Shown piece after piece: positions 8,508-17,011 of a DNA stretch of 64,000 nucleotides. Source of the stretch: Desulfatitalea tepidiphila (GTDB lineage: Bacteria; Desulfobacterota; Desulfobacteria; Desulfobacterales; Desulfosarcinaceae); the NCBI RefSeq assembly GCF_001293685.1, contig NZ_BCAG01000003.1:2046001-2110000 (forward strand), read 5' to 3'. Each line of letters opens with the position of its first letter. Positions within the stretch are counted from its first letter, which is position 1. The translations under genes were made by a program, and so were the position numbers. The notes under the pieces were generated by a model. That model saw only the letters and a program-made list of their open reading frames with translations. It made no database searches and was not told the DNA's origin.

Positions 8508-10723
8508 GACTGGGACATCTCTTCGGCCGGCATCGTCGCGGGAGCCGGACGCTCGGGCACCGCTGCCTTGGCGAAGACCTGGTCCACGAAGTCCGCGATG
8601 ACCCGATGGACGCGCTCGGAGCCTTCGCCGAGCAGAATGCCATGGCGGTTGAAATTAAAGGCCATGTACTGCTTGTCCCTGGATCCGAGCATCTGGAAGA
8701 TACGCTCGGACCCTTTGGGATCCACCACCGGATCCTGCTGGGATTGGGCCACCAGGGCGGGCGCCTGAACGTTGGCCAGACGCGGTTCCAGGTAATCCAT
8801 CAGGCGTTCGAGCTCCACGACACCGGCGATGGGATTGCGGGAATAGTTGATGTGCGGATTTTCCGGCCGATTTTCCACGAACTCTTTTTTGGCTTCTTCC
8901 CAGCGCATCCGATCCATCAAGCGGTTCCAGGTGTCGACCACCGGCGCCAGGCGCGAAGCGGCATATTGTAGACGCAAGGGCGTGGAAACGGCGAATACGC
9001 CGGCGATGTCGCTCACCCGGCTGGCCAGTTCCAGGGCCAGGGCGGCCCCGGTGGAAAACCCGCCGATCACCGCGCGACGGCAGGTGTTGCGGATCAGGAT
9101 GTAGCCCTCTTCTAACGATCGAATCCAATCCTGGTAGCTGCAGCGCGCCAGGTCCTCCGGTGAGGTGCCGTGGCCCTTGAGGCGCGGCAGATAGACCCAG
9201 TAGCCTCTCCTGGACAAATAGTCGGCCAGGGTCCTCACCTCCGCCGGTGCGGCCATGTACCCGTGGCACAGCAGGATACCCAGCCGGCGGCGGTTGCCGC
9301 GCAGCAACACCGGACGCCCGATGTGTCTTGGCCTGGTTTCGCCTTGAATGAAAAAACGCTGGTAATCCGCCTCGAACGCTCGTTCGGCGCGTTGGTGCAT
9401 CTGGCGGGCGATTCGGGAGCGAAGAATGACATCGGGTGTCCAGCACAACCGGGATATTTTTCGTTGAAGCCGCTTCAGCGGTTCGACTTCGTTGGCCATG
9501 ACGGCCACCGGATTGTCGATACGGGCCAGATGAAAGTCGAAAGGCGATCCCAGTTTATGTCGGTTCCGGACGATAAAAGACGATTCCCGGCGCAGCACCT
9601 TGCTCTGTTCGGCGACGGTCAGAAAATCCTCCAGCTTGCTGTACCGGTCATCGACCAGGAGGTGGTTCTGGCTCTCCTCGATGCTGTGATGCAAATGGGT
9701 CGCACCGGGCGATGCGCCCCGTTCAATGGCCAGGAAGGCGCGCCGGCAGAAGCGGCTGAGTCGAATCCTATCACGAATGCTGTGTTGCAAAACAGAAGCG
9801 AAAATATGGTCGTGATTCACGGTGGTCATGCTGTAAATGGCCTCCATGTACCGCTGCATGATCTTCAGAGCCGCTTTGCGCAAATCGCCGACGCTCGGCA
9901 GGGGATCATCGAACTCGAAGGAGGCCGGGTTATGCATATCCGCCTGGATCGATCGGGTCTGCAGGTAAGGCGCCGCTTCGATGGCTTTGCCGAAGCGGAT
10001 GTCGATGTCCACACCGGAAGTCAGCATGGCCCCTTCGGTCATGAGCTCTTCGGTGAGCTTCTCGGGTAGATCCTCCACCAGTCGTTCGGCGATCTTTTTC
10101 AGGAGGTTTTCCCTGGCCCGCAGGGGATAGTAGGTGATGTTCACCGGAACGATACAGGTGCCTAAAGGACTCACATCGGACATGGCCTCCAGATTGAACA
10201 GGGGCAACAGCCGTTGCATCTCCAACGGTGCATGCTCGGCCAGCCACATGAAACGTTGGCGGTAAAACTCGGTTCGCAGGGCCAGGTGGGCGGCGCCGGT
10301 GTGGGGCGGGTGTTTGCCGCCCGCATATGAAACCATGTAGCGGCCCTTCTCGATGATCTTCTTATTTTTCACCATGCGCCCCTCGGGGAAAATGATCCAA
10401 CCGGCCTCGTTGGTCAAGAGGGTCTTGACGATCAGACGGTCCCGATGGGGATCCTTGGTGGAGACGGCGCCCACGGATTCCAGGAAGCGGCCGACGGCAC
10501 CGATGAAAAACTCCGAGGAGGCCAACGACCAGATCGGTGTCTGCACCAGTTTGTGCAGATAGTAGGGCATCAAAAAGGTTTCCAGGCGCGTAAAGTGATT
10601 GATCACGAAAATCTTTGCGCCTTCGGGGATGTTCTCCGTGCCGTGCAGGGCCACCTTTGCCTTGGAAAGATTGGCGAGGGTTTTGAACACCATGCTGGTG
10701 GTGCGATACGCAAATGGATTCAT
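8504..10723 (-). CDS. Fused PlsC-like acyltransferase and alpha/beta hydrolase
   Basis: A 739-residue two-domain protein. Residues 25-215 resemble glycerol-phosphate acyltransferases (PlsC family): the first block is NHFTRLE (42-48), an HX4E in place of the usual HX4D, and the third is FPEGR (112-116). Residues 470-720 form an alpha/beta hydrolase of the carboxylesterase/monoacylglycerol lipase type with nucleophile GFSTG (Ser557) and likely Asp664 and His694. A helical segment of about 250 residues joins them. The combination suggests acyl transfer and hydrolysis on the same lipid or a remodelling cycle; that is inference. It is the first gene of a two-gene unit with the M48 protease. Confidence 0.8.
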   Translation of the reverse strand: MNPFAYRTTSMVFKTLANLSKAKVALHGTENIPEGAKIFVINHFTRLETFLMPYYLHKLVQTPIWSLASSEFFIGAVGRFLESVGAVSTKDPHRDRLIVKTLLTNEAGWIIFPEGRMVKNKKIIEKGRYMVSYAGGKHPPHTGAAHLALRTEFYRQRFMWLAEHAPLEMQRLLPLFNLEAMSDVSPLGTCIVPVNITYYPLRARENLLKKIAERLVEDLPEKLTEELMTEGAMLTSGVDIDIRFGKAIEAAPYLQTRSIQADMHNPASFEFDDPLPSVGDLRKAALKIMQRYMEAIYSMTTVNHDHIFASVLQHSIRDRIRLSRFCRRAFLAIERGASPGATHLHHSIEESQNHLLVDDRYSKLEDFLTVAEQSKVLRRESSFIVRNRHKLGSPFDFHLARIDNPVAVMANEVEPLKRLQRKISRLCWTPDVILRSRIARQMHQRAERAFEADYQRFFIQGETRPRHIGRPVLLRGNRRRLGILLCHGYMAAPAEVRTLADYLSRRGYWVYLPRLKGHGTSPEDLARCSYQDWIRSLEEGYILIRNTCRRAVIGGFSTGAALALELASRVSDIAGVFAVSTPLRLQYAASRLAPVVDTWNRLMDRMRWEEAKKEFVENRPENPHINYSRNPIAGVVELERLMDYLEPRLANVQAPALVAQSQQDPVVDPKGSERIFQMLGSRDKQYMAFNFNRHGILLGEGSERVHRVIADFVDQVFAKAAVPERPAPATMPAEEMSQS

Positions 10724-10733
10724 AATCTAAGTA

Positions 10734-10762
10734 TTGACAGGTTTGGGGCTAACCTTTAGATT
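10734..10762 (+). promoter_or_regulatory. Sigma-70-type promoter for mnmA-mtaB
   Basis: TTGACA (10734-10739), a 17-bp spacer and TAGATT (10757-10762). A start near 10769 leaves a leader of about 125 nt before the chosen mnmA ATG. Confidence 0.5.
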
Positions 10763-10894
10763 GCGACCGAATTCATGCGTCGTCGGTGCTTCCCGTTCAG
10801 TCTGTGCCCGCCCAGCGAGGACAAGCGGCACCACGAATCACAGAGCGTAGATGTACAGAACAGATTTCAAGAAGTCAAACAGGCATTCATCCTG

Positions 10895-11980
10895 ATGCAA
10901 CCGTTCCTTGCCGTTGCCTTAAGTGGCGGGATTGACTCTCTGGTGTCCGCCGCCCTTCTGAAGGAACAAGGCCACCGGTTGATCGGTCTGCATTTCCTCA
11001 CCGGTTACGAAGCGGGTTTCCCCGTGCCGGAATCCGCGTCTGTGCCCGGCGGATCAGACGCCATCGCCGCTTTTGCCCGCAAGTCGATGGATCTTCTGGC
11101 CGCACAGATTGATATTCCTATTTACGTCATTGACTTGCGGTCACACTTTCAACGCCAGGTGGTGCGCTATTTTGTGGATACCTATGCCGGGGGCCGGACC
11201 CCCAACCCGTGTCTTGTCTGCAATCCCACAATTAAATACGGCTTGCTTCTCTCCGAGGCCATACGCCTGGGGGCGTCCGGAATAGCGACCGGCCACTACG
11301 CTCGAATCGAGCGCTCGACGGATGGCCGTATTCACCTGTTGCGCGGCAGGGATGCGAAGAAAGAGCAGTCCTATTTCCTCTCACGGTTGACCCAACTCCA
11401 ATTGGCCGCCGCCACGCTGCCGTTGGGCCACCTGACCAAGGCCCAAACGCGCCATATCGCCCAGCAGATGGGGCTCGTGCCCGTCAGCAGGCAGGAAAGC
11501 CAGGACATCTGTTTTATCCGGAGCAAGGGCTATGCGGATTTTTTAATGCAGCAACCCGGCTTTGCGTTCAGCCCGGGTCCCATCGAAAACAGCGAAGGGG
11601 AGACGATCGGCCGCCATAACGGGTTGCATCGTTTCACCATCGGCCAGCGCCGTGGGATCAACTGTCCGGCGGCGCGTCCTTATTATGTGATCCGAATCGA
11701 CATGGCCCGCAATTGCCTGATCGTCGGCCATAAAGAGCAGTTGCTGAGCCGTCAATGCCACGTCCGAGACATCAATTGGATCGGCCCGCCGCCCACAAGA
11801 CCCATTGCGGTCGAAACCAAGGTGCGCTACCGCCACGAGGCCGTGAAGGCGATAGTTGCACCCATCGGAGAATCCGATGCCCGGGTTGTGTTTGAAACGC
11901 CTGAACCTGCTGTGACACCCGGGCAGGGGGCGGTCTTTTACCAAGGCGATGAAGTGCTCGGCGGAGGATGGATCGAATGA
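10895..11980 (+). CDS. mnmA: tRNA-specific 2-thiouridylase MnmA
   Basis: A 361-residue enzyme that thiolates U34 of tRNA-Lys, -Glu and -Gln. The N-terminal PP-loop reads SGGIDS (10-15; most relatives have SGGVDS). The catalytic cysteines are Cys106 (NPCLVC) and Cys206 (SQDICF). TGHYAR, DAKKEQSYFL and FTIGQRRG are typical. The ATG at 10895 puts the PP-loop about nine residues from the start, as in the family; an upstream in-frame ATG at 10775 would add 40 residues without similarity. The RBS is poor. The stop overlaps the next gene's start. Confidence 0.92.
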   Translation: MQPFLAVALSGGIDSLVSAALLKEQGHRLIGLHFLTGYEAGFPVPESASVPGGSDAIAAFARKSMDLLAAQIDIPIYVIDLRSHFQRQVVRYFVDTYAGGRTPNPCLVCNPTIKYGLLLSEAIRLGASGIATGHYARIERSTDGRIHLLRGRDAKKEQSYFLSRLTQLQLAAATLPLGHLTKAQTRHIAQQMGLVPVSRQESQDICFIRSKGYADFLMQQPGFAFSPGPIENSEGETIGRHNGLHRFTIGQRRGINCPAARPYYVIRIDMARNCLIVGHKEQLLSRQCHVRDINWIGPPPTRPIAVETKVRYRHEAVKAIVAPIGESDARVVFETPEPAVTPGQGAVFYQGDEVLGGGWIE

Positions 11981-13287
11981 GATCCTATCTCATCGTCACG
12001 CTGGGATGCAAAGTGAATCAATGTGAATCCGCGGCACTGGGGCACGCCTTGGAGACGGCGGGGTATGCCCGGACCGACGACAAAGGCGCACCGGATGTCA
12101 TCGTCGTCAATACCTGTACGGTCACGGGCAAGGCAGCCATGCAGTCGCGCCAGACTATTCGGCAGGCCAGGCGCAGGCACCCCGCCGCCCGGATCGTGGT
12201 GACCGGCTGTTATGCCCAGACAGCTCCCGACGAAATAAAGGCCATCGCAGGGGTCGATATGATCGTCGGCCATGATAGCAAATTGCGCATCGCCGACCTG
12301 CTCGCTCGCGAACACCGTGCCGCCGATGCGTTGCCCTTCGTACACCACAGGAGCCTTTACGGCTGCAATTTTTCATCGATGCCGTCGGTCGCTTTCGAAG
12401 ATCGCACCCGCGCCTTTTTAAAAATCCAGGACGGATGCAATACCCGTTGCACATACTGCATCGTTCCCTATGCGCGTGGACAAAGCCGCAGCATGCCGGT
12501 CCAGGACGTCCTCGACCATATGCATTCCCTGGCGGGCAAAGCGGTTCGGGAAGTGGTTCTCACCGGAATCCACCTGGGGGTCTATGGTGCGGACCTGACG
12601 CCGAGCACTTCGCTGGCGACCGTCATCGAGACGATCCTGGCGAGCACCGCCATCGAACGTATCCGGCTCAGTTCCATAGAACCGGCCGAAGTGGAAGAAC
12701 GTATCGTAGCGTTAGCCGCGAAGTCCGGTGGCAGGCTATGCCGCCACTTTCATATTCCTTTGCAAAGCGGCGACAACGACGTTTTGGGGCGCATGGGAAG
12801 GCCTTATACCCGCCAGGCCTTTTTTGACCTCGTCAGCCGGATACATGCTCATGTGCCGGGCGCGGCCATTGGTGTGGATGTCATGGCCGGATTTCCGGGG
12901 GAGAGCGAGGCCGCTTTCGACAACACCTACCGACTGCTTGACGCGCTGCCCATCACCTATCTGCACGTGTTTCCCTATTCACCGCGGAAGGGAACGCCAG
13001 CGGCGACCTATCCGCAAAAAGTTCCGGAAAGCACGACCAAAGAGCGATGCCGTCGGTTACGCGATCTCGGCGACAGGAAGCGGACCGCATTTTACCATAC
13101 CATGATCGGTCAACGTCTCCAGGTGCTCACCGAAACCCGCACCGATCCGGAAACAGGCCAGGCCTTGGGATTGAGCGACAACTATATCCCGGTGGCGGTT
13201 GTGGGTGGAGATGTCGAAGCAAACCGGATGATATCGGTCCGCATCACGGCAATCGCGCCCGATGGCAGGGCCGTCGGCCTAATTTAG
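11977..13287 (+). CDS. mtaB: tRNA (N6-threonylcarbamoyladenosine(37)-C2)-methylthiotransferase MtaB
   Basis: A 436-residue radical-SAM enzyme that converts t6A37 to ms2t6A37 in tRNAs reading ANN codons. The N-terminal UPF0004 domain has Cys11, Cys47 and Cys78 for the auxiliary [4Fe-4S] cluster. The radical-SAM motif is CNTRCTYC (154-161), and a TRAM-like RNA-binding domain is at the C-terminus. TLGCKVNQCES and VNTCTVT separate it from MiaB and RimO. The start at 11977 gives a GGAGG with a 9-nt spacer and an ATGA overlap with mnmA. Its TAG overlaps the stop of the convergent VWA gene by 4 nt. Confidence 0.92.
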   Translation: MRSYLIVTLGCKVNQCESAALGHALETAGYARTDDKGAPDVIVVNTCTVTGKAAMQSRQTIRQARRRHPAARIVVTGCYAQTAPDEIKAIAGVDMIVGHDSKLRIADLLAREHRAADALPFVHHRSLYGCNFSSMPSVAFEDRTRAFLKIQDGCNTRCTYCIVPYARGQSRSMPVQDVLDHMHSLAGKAVREVVLTGIHLGVYGADLTPSTSLATVIETILASTAIERIRLSSIEPAEVEERIVALAAKSGGRLCRHFHIPLQSGDNDVLGRMGRPYTRQAFFDLVSRIHAHVPGAAIGVDVMAGFPGESEAAFDNTYRLLDALPITYLHVFPYSPRKGTPAATYPQKVPESTTKERCRRLRDLGDRKRTAFYHTMIGQRLQVLTETRTDPETGQALGLSDNYIPVAVVGGDVEANRMISVRITAIAPDGRAVGLI

Positions 13288-13934
13288 TGTGCGAAGATAC
13301 TCTCCAACCGTTCAAGGTCATTGATAACGCGCCAATTACCGCCGCCCTTTTCCGTTTTGCCACGCCATTTTTCGACCCGGTCCAGGTATTTTTTCGGGTC
13401 CCGGATGTCGTCGCGCAGTTTGGTGACATTCAAGGCAATGACGTTGAATCCGGAGAGTTGAAACGGCACATCCCGCACATACCCTTTGGCCAACTCTTCC
13501 TGGAGATCGGAAAAAATCAGGATATACTTCTGCCCTGCGCCGGCCTCATTAAGATATTCGACGGCTTGCAACAGACCACCCGAAATGTCCGTGTAATTGC
13601 TCCCTCTGACAGTCGTCACGAATTGCTCGATGGTTTGCTGAAACGATCGCTTCTGGTTATTGGCCACCGAAGGCCTGGGATCGAAACGGACCTTGGCGAC
13701 GATGTCTTTTTCGCTGAAACTTCCGGTATCGATTCGTCCGACCGCCAGGGTATCTCCCGGTTGAAGCGTACCCAGCAGATAGTTGATAATGGTCTGAGCC
13801 TTTTTCAATTCAGTAGTATAGGTCCCGGAGGTATCGAGCAGCATATAAACACCCCGGCTGCGGTCGACACCTTGGGAACAGCTGGTCATCATCATCCAGC
13901 CGATCAATAGCAAAAGAAGGCCTGCTGGTCTCAT
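13284..13934 (-). CDS. VWA-domain lipoprotein
   Basis: A 216-residue protein with a lipoprotein signal peptide ending MTSC (Cys19), so it is likely anchored in a membrane on the periplasmic side. The rest is a von Willebrand factor A-like domain: a MIDAS-like DTSGT (34-38), a Thr in the SNYTDISGG segment, and IFSDLQEE. VWA domains bind partner proteins through a divalent metal. The start overlaps the stop of the upstream membrane protein gene (ATGA), so the two surely act together. No MoxR ATPase, Bat or TerD genes are near, so it is not a usual VWA cluster. Function unknown. Confidence 0.75.
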   Translation of the reverse strand: MRPAGLLLLLIGWMMMTSCSQGVDRSRGVYMLLDTSGTYTTELKKAQTIINYLLGTLQPGDTLAVGRIDTGSFSEKDIVAKVRFDPRPSVANNQKRSFQQTIEQFVTTVRGSNYTDISGGLLQAVEYLNEAGAGQKYILIFSDLQEELAKGYVRDVPFQLSGFNVIALNVTKLRDDIRDPKKYLDRVEKWRGKTEKGGGNWRVINDLERLESIFAH

Positions 13935-15415
13935 TCGATCGCCTCCTTTTGCTGGGCGTTGTTTTCCGTCCTCCGACGCCTTTCCCTGGCCTCTCTATCG
14001 ATCTGATCCCGGCTGTCTCCAGTATCCTTTGTCTGCGATCTCTTTTGTATGATGACACCTTCAAGCCAGAGTGCAGGTACAATGACAAGATCATAGGCAT
14101 TGATGATCAGCCGCGATATGTAAAAACCCATGTTTCCCAAAAGCCGCAGAACGAATGCAATGATCCGCAGGGCGAAGGCGGCCAGGAGGCCGAGTACCGT
14201 TCTGGAGGAGGATATAAAAGATTCAAAAGGAATCGCAACGAAGGTGAGAATAAATGGCAGAATAAATCCCATGATCATCTGGCCGTAGGTTGGAATATTG
14301 CTCGTCACGGTCTGGGACGTGTCAATTCCGGCCAATGATTGCCGGAGCGCCTCCATGTCGGCCGCTATGCGATCGCGCATGAAAGCCAGGGAAGATTCGA
14401 CGCACGCCAGAATAAACAGAAAACTGAACAGGACCCAGAAGATGGTCTTTCTTTTGTTGTCTTCCATGCTGCCGATGATGGAAAACAACCGGGTGATGCG
14501 CAGCGCATCCATGACGAAGAATCCCAGAACAATCTCCAAGGACACGATAAACATGCCGGCCACATCGGAAGTCTTGAAATTGCCGATATAGCTGTTGCCG
14601 CCAACCATTTCCGACATGGGCAGCGCCACCAAGTTGAAATTGATCATGGCACCGACGACCGCGACGGCCAGGACCACACCGGAAATAAAAAATTGGGTCA
14701 GAGAGGATGAAGAGAGCTGCCGTGCGGCTGTTTCGCTTTGATTCAATGTCTTTTCATAGTTATCCATGTATCGATCGATCTTCTTCGATCGCTGATTCAA
14801 ATTGGAAATGGCTTTTTCCACGCCGCTGAGAGTCTTTTTCACATTGCGCCAAAAAGGCAGCATGCGACTGAGAATGCTGTGACGTTCGGCGACATCGCGG
14901 CGGTGCCTCTCAACAGCCGCTTTGTGCTGTTCGTTAAGTGTCTGGTGAATTTCCTCCAGCATGTTCACGACCATACGATCGCCGGTGGGCTTGATGTTGG
15001 CAATTGCATCGATCACCTTGACCCAATCGGGCAAGGTCTGGGGAATTTCCGCACTCTTTTGGTAGTCTTCTTCCAGTTTGAGCAGATCTTCGGAAAGCAT
15101 GCGCTGGACCTTGGGGTATCCTTCCAGGTCCCGGCGGACGGCATCGCTGATCCGATCGAACTCGCGCTCGACCTTTCGTTCCGCCAGTTCCAAACCGGCG
15201 GTCATCAGTACCTCCTGGTTGCGCAGCTGAAGCCTTTTTTCGGCCAGTTTTACGGAAGAAGCGGCTAAGCGCATGGCATTGTAGATAATTCTTCCAAATG
15301 AAGCCATGGAACGATGAAACGGTTTGCGGGCGAAATACATGGCCAATAACAACAGCACCAGCCAAAGAATACCGGAAAGCAACGGGATGGGTGTGATGGA
15401 TAATATATGCGCCAT
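13931..15415 (-). CDS. Multi-pass membrane protein with coiled-coil region, partner of the VWA lipoprotein
   Basis: A 494-residue protein I do not recognise. One membrane helix is near the N-terminus, then about 200 mostly helical, charged residues that probably form coiled coils. Several hydrophobic segments follow (roughly 230-450), and the tail is highly charged. The ATG at 15415 was chosen for GGAGG 5 nt upstream. The topology suggests a membrane scaffold whose helical part reaches into one compartment. The ATGA overlap with the VWA lipoprotein implies a two-component membrane assembly. No known domain family is assigned. Confidence 0.7.
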   Translation of the reverse strand: MAHILSITPIPLLSGILWLVLLLLAMYFARKPFHRSMASFGRIIYNAMRLAASSVKLAEKRLQLRNQEVLMTAGLELAERKVEREFDRISDAVRRDLEGYPKVQRMLSEDLLKLEEDYQKSAEIPQTLPDWVKVIDAIANIKPTGDRMVVNMLEEIHQTLNEQHKAAVERHRRDVAERHSILSRMLPFWRNVKKTLSGVEKAISNLNQRSKKIDRYMDNYEKTLNQSETAARQLSSSSLTQFFISGVVLAVAVVGAMINFNLVALPMSEMVGGNSYIGNFKTSDVAGMFIVSLEIVLGFFVMDALRITRLFSIIGSMEDNKRKTIFWVLFSFLFILACVESSLAFMRDRIAADMEALRQSLAGIDTSQTVTSNIPTYGQMIMGFILPFILTFVAIPFESFISSSRTVLGLLAAFALRIIAFVLRLLGNMGFYISRLIINAYDLVIVPALWLEGVIIQKRSQTKDTGDSRDQIDREARERRRRTENNAQQKEAIE

Positions 15416-15702
15416 GAGAACCTCCACGATTTGGTGTCCATCCACAAAACACGCTTATTCAAAACAGGATCTGTTCTATAACCAACTCAATTATAAATGC
15501 AATATATGCGCCAGCGCCCACGCTTCCTGTTATGATATGCGAATTCACAATTCTCAACTGTTTGAGCGATTTTTGTACATAATCCATACAATATTTGACA
15601 GTCTCGTAAAATGCGCCTGGGGATACAAAAGTGAACAAGTTCAGTTCGTCGGGTGCGTTGGGTCTATCGGGGCCTGGGAGAATCGATTTGGAGTCGTGAG
15701 GT

Positions 15703-16389
15703 TCACTCGTCGGCCGGAAATTTGCTACCGGGAAGGTCCTCTTTACCAGGACTGTTTATGGCCAGCGCCTTGTCTCCCTCCAGCCGCACATCATAAAAGA
15801 CGTAAGCCTTTGCCATTTCGCGCAAGTTCTCCACGGATTCCTTTAATTGCAGAATGTGTCCATCCGTACACCGGTTTGCCGTTTCGCTTGCACGACTGCC
15901 GCCATTGGGAGCGATCTCATCGATGATGTGCATGCATTGTCCGGTCTGCTTCCATATATACAAAAGCAACTCCTGCAAATTGGCGGCAAGCTCATTGATG
16001 CCCGATCCAATCTGCCCGAACTCATCGGAACCGGAAATGTCCACCGTCTCGTTGAGTTTTCCCTGGGCGAGGTTATAGACTGCACGCTGGATTTTTTGGA
16101 GGGGATGATGGATTCGGCGCGTGGCGGTTCGCACCCATATGACCGATAAAATCAGGGCAGAAAAATAGCCGGCCGTTAGAAGCAGAAAAACCCGCAGCTT
16201 TATGCCGGAATAAGGCGTTTGCGCCGCCTGGGCGTTGCCGAGCGTCTGATCTGACGCAGTAAGGTGGTAATGATCCAAGCCGCTGGATATTTCATTATAT
16301 ACCAGGATAAAGGCCAAGGCAGCGGTGAGCAATACGATCAGTAGTAGCGACCACATCCATCGGCGAATATAGGACAATCCATTATTCAT
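15703..16389 (-). CDS. HAMP-domain membrane protein without an output domain
   Basis: A 228-residue protein with two membrane helices (about 12-30 and 68-86) around a short periplasmic loop of some 35 residues. A HAMP domain follows (RIHHPLQKIQRAV to FGQIGSGINELAANL). The C-terminal 90 residues have no kinase, MCP-signalling or GGDEF domain. It lies 70 bp after cheW in the same direction and is probably co-transcribed. It may be a regulatory partner for the chemoreceptor or a decayed receptor. The ATG at 16389 is used; an in-frame TTG lies five codons upstream. Confidence 0.7.
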   Translation of the reverse strand: MNNGLSYIRRWMWSLLLIVLLTAALAFILVYNEISSGLDHYHLTASDQTLGNAQAAQTPYSGIKLRVFLLLTAGYFSALILSVIWVRTATRRIHHPLQKIQRAVYNLAQGKLNETVDISGSDEFGQIGSGINELAANLQELLLYIWKQTGQCMHIIDEIAPNGGSRASETANRCTDGHILQLKESVENLREMAKAYVFYDVRLEGDKALAINSPGKEDLPGSKFPADE

Positions 16390-16459
16390 GAGCGGCCAAA
16401 TCAAAGGCTGACTATCTGTATGAAGTCAAATTCACCGTACTCTTGCATGATGACGGGAT

Positions 16460-16936
16460 TCACAACCGATCCAGGGCGGCGACCTCCTCATCATTGAGCA
16501 TACGCTCGAGGTCAACGACCACAAGAAGGCCTCTCTGTGTTTCGGTGACGCCGCGGATATACTTGCTTCTAAGACCCGACAAGATAATGTCCGGCGCCGG
16601 TAAAATGGTATCTTCACGAACCCTCAATATCGGCGTCACCGAATCCACTCGATATCCTACCTGTCGGCTACCGGCCTGGGCGACTAAAACCCATGATTTT
16701 TCTTGGCCCACGGTCGACGGGGATACGCCCATCAGGTGACCCAGGTTGACGATGGGAATGACTTGCCCCCTGAGCTGTGTGATCCCCTCTACGAACCGCG
16801 GTGCAGCAATTGCTTCTCCCACTTCCGGTTCACGGAGGATTTCACGAATGGTCAGGATATCGGCACCCAGCAATTTGGGACCGACATGGAAACCGATGAG
16901 TTGAACGATATTTTCCTGGTCTAGACTCAGCGCCAT
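16460..16936 (-). CDS. cheW: Chemotaxis coupling protein CheW
   Basis: A 158-residue single CheW domain that links chemoreceptors to the kinase CheA in the signalling array. Typical segments are LLGADILTIREIL, QLRGQVIPIVNLG and the C-terminal VVDLERML. The length is normal. It lies 75 bp after the chemoreceptor gene, separated by a strong hairpin (16957-16989). It may therefore be expressed at a lower level by read-through or from its own promoter. No cheA, cheY, cheB or cheR lies in the window. Confidence 0.93.
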   Translation of the reverse strand: MALSLDQENIVQLIGFHVGPKLLGADILTIREILREPEVGEAIAAPRFVEGITQLRGQVIPIVNLGHLMGVSPSTVGQEKSWVLVAQAGSRQVGYRVDSVTPILRVREDTILPAPDIILSGLRSKYIRGVTETQRGLLVVVDLERMLNDEEVAALDRL

Positions 16937-16947
16937 AGCGACTCATC

Positions 16948-16996
16948 CAAAAAGAGGCGGCGTGCCGCAAAGGGCCTGAGGCACGCCGCTCTTTTG
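16948..16996. terminator. Intrinsic terminator between chemoreceptor gene and cheW
   Basis: A 10-bp GC stem (GCGGCGTGCC at 16957-16966 with GGCACGCCGC at 16980-16989) is flanked by A/T runs on both sides. On the minus strand it ends in CTCTTTTT, as expected for the chemoreceptor transcript. It is symmetrical enough to work on the plus strand too. Confidence 0.75.
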
Positions 16997-17011
16997 TTCA
17001 TTCAGCGATTA

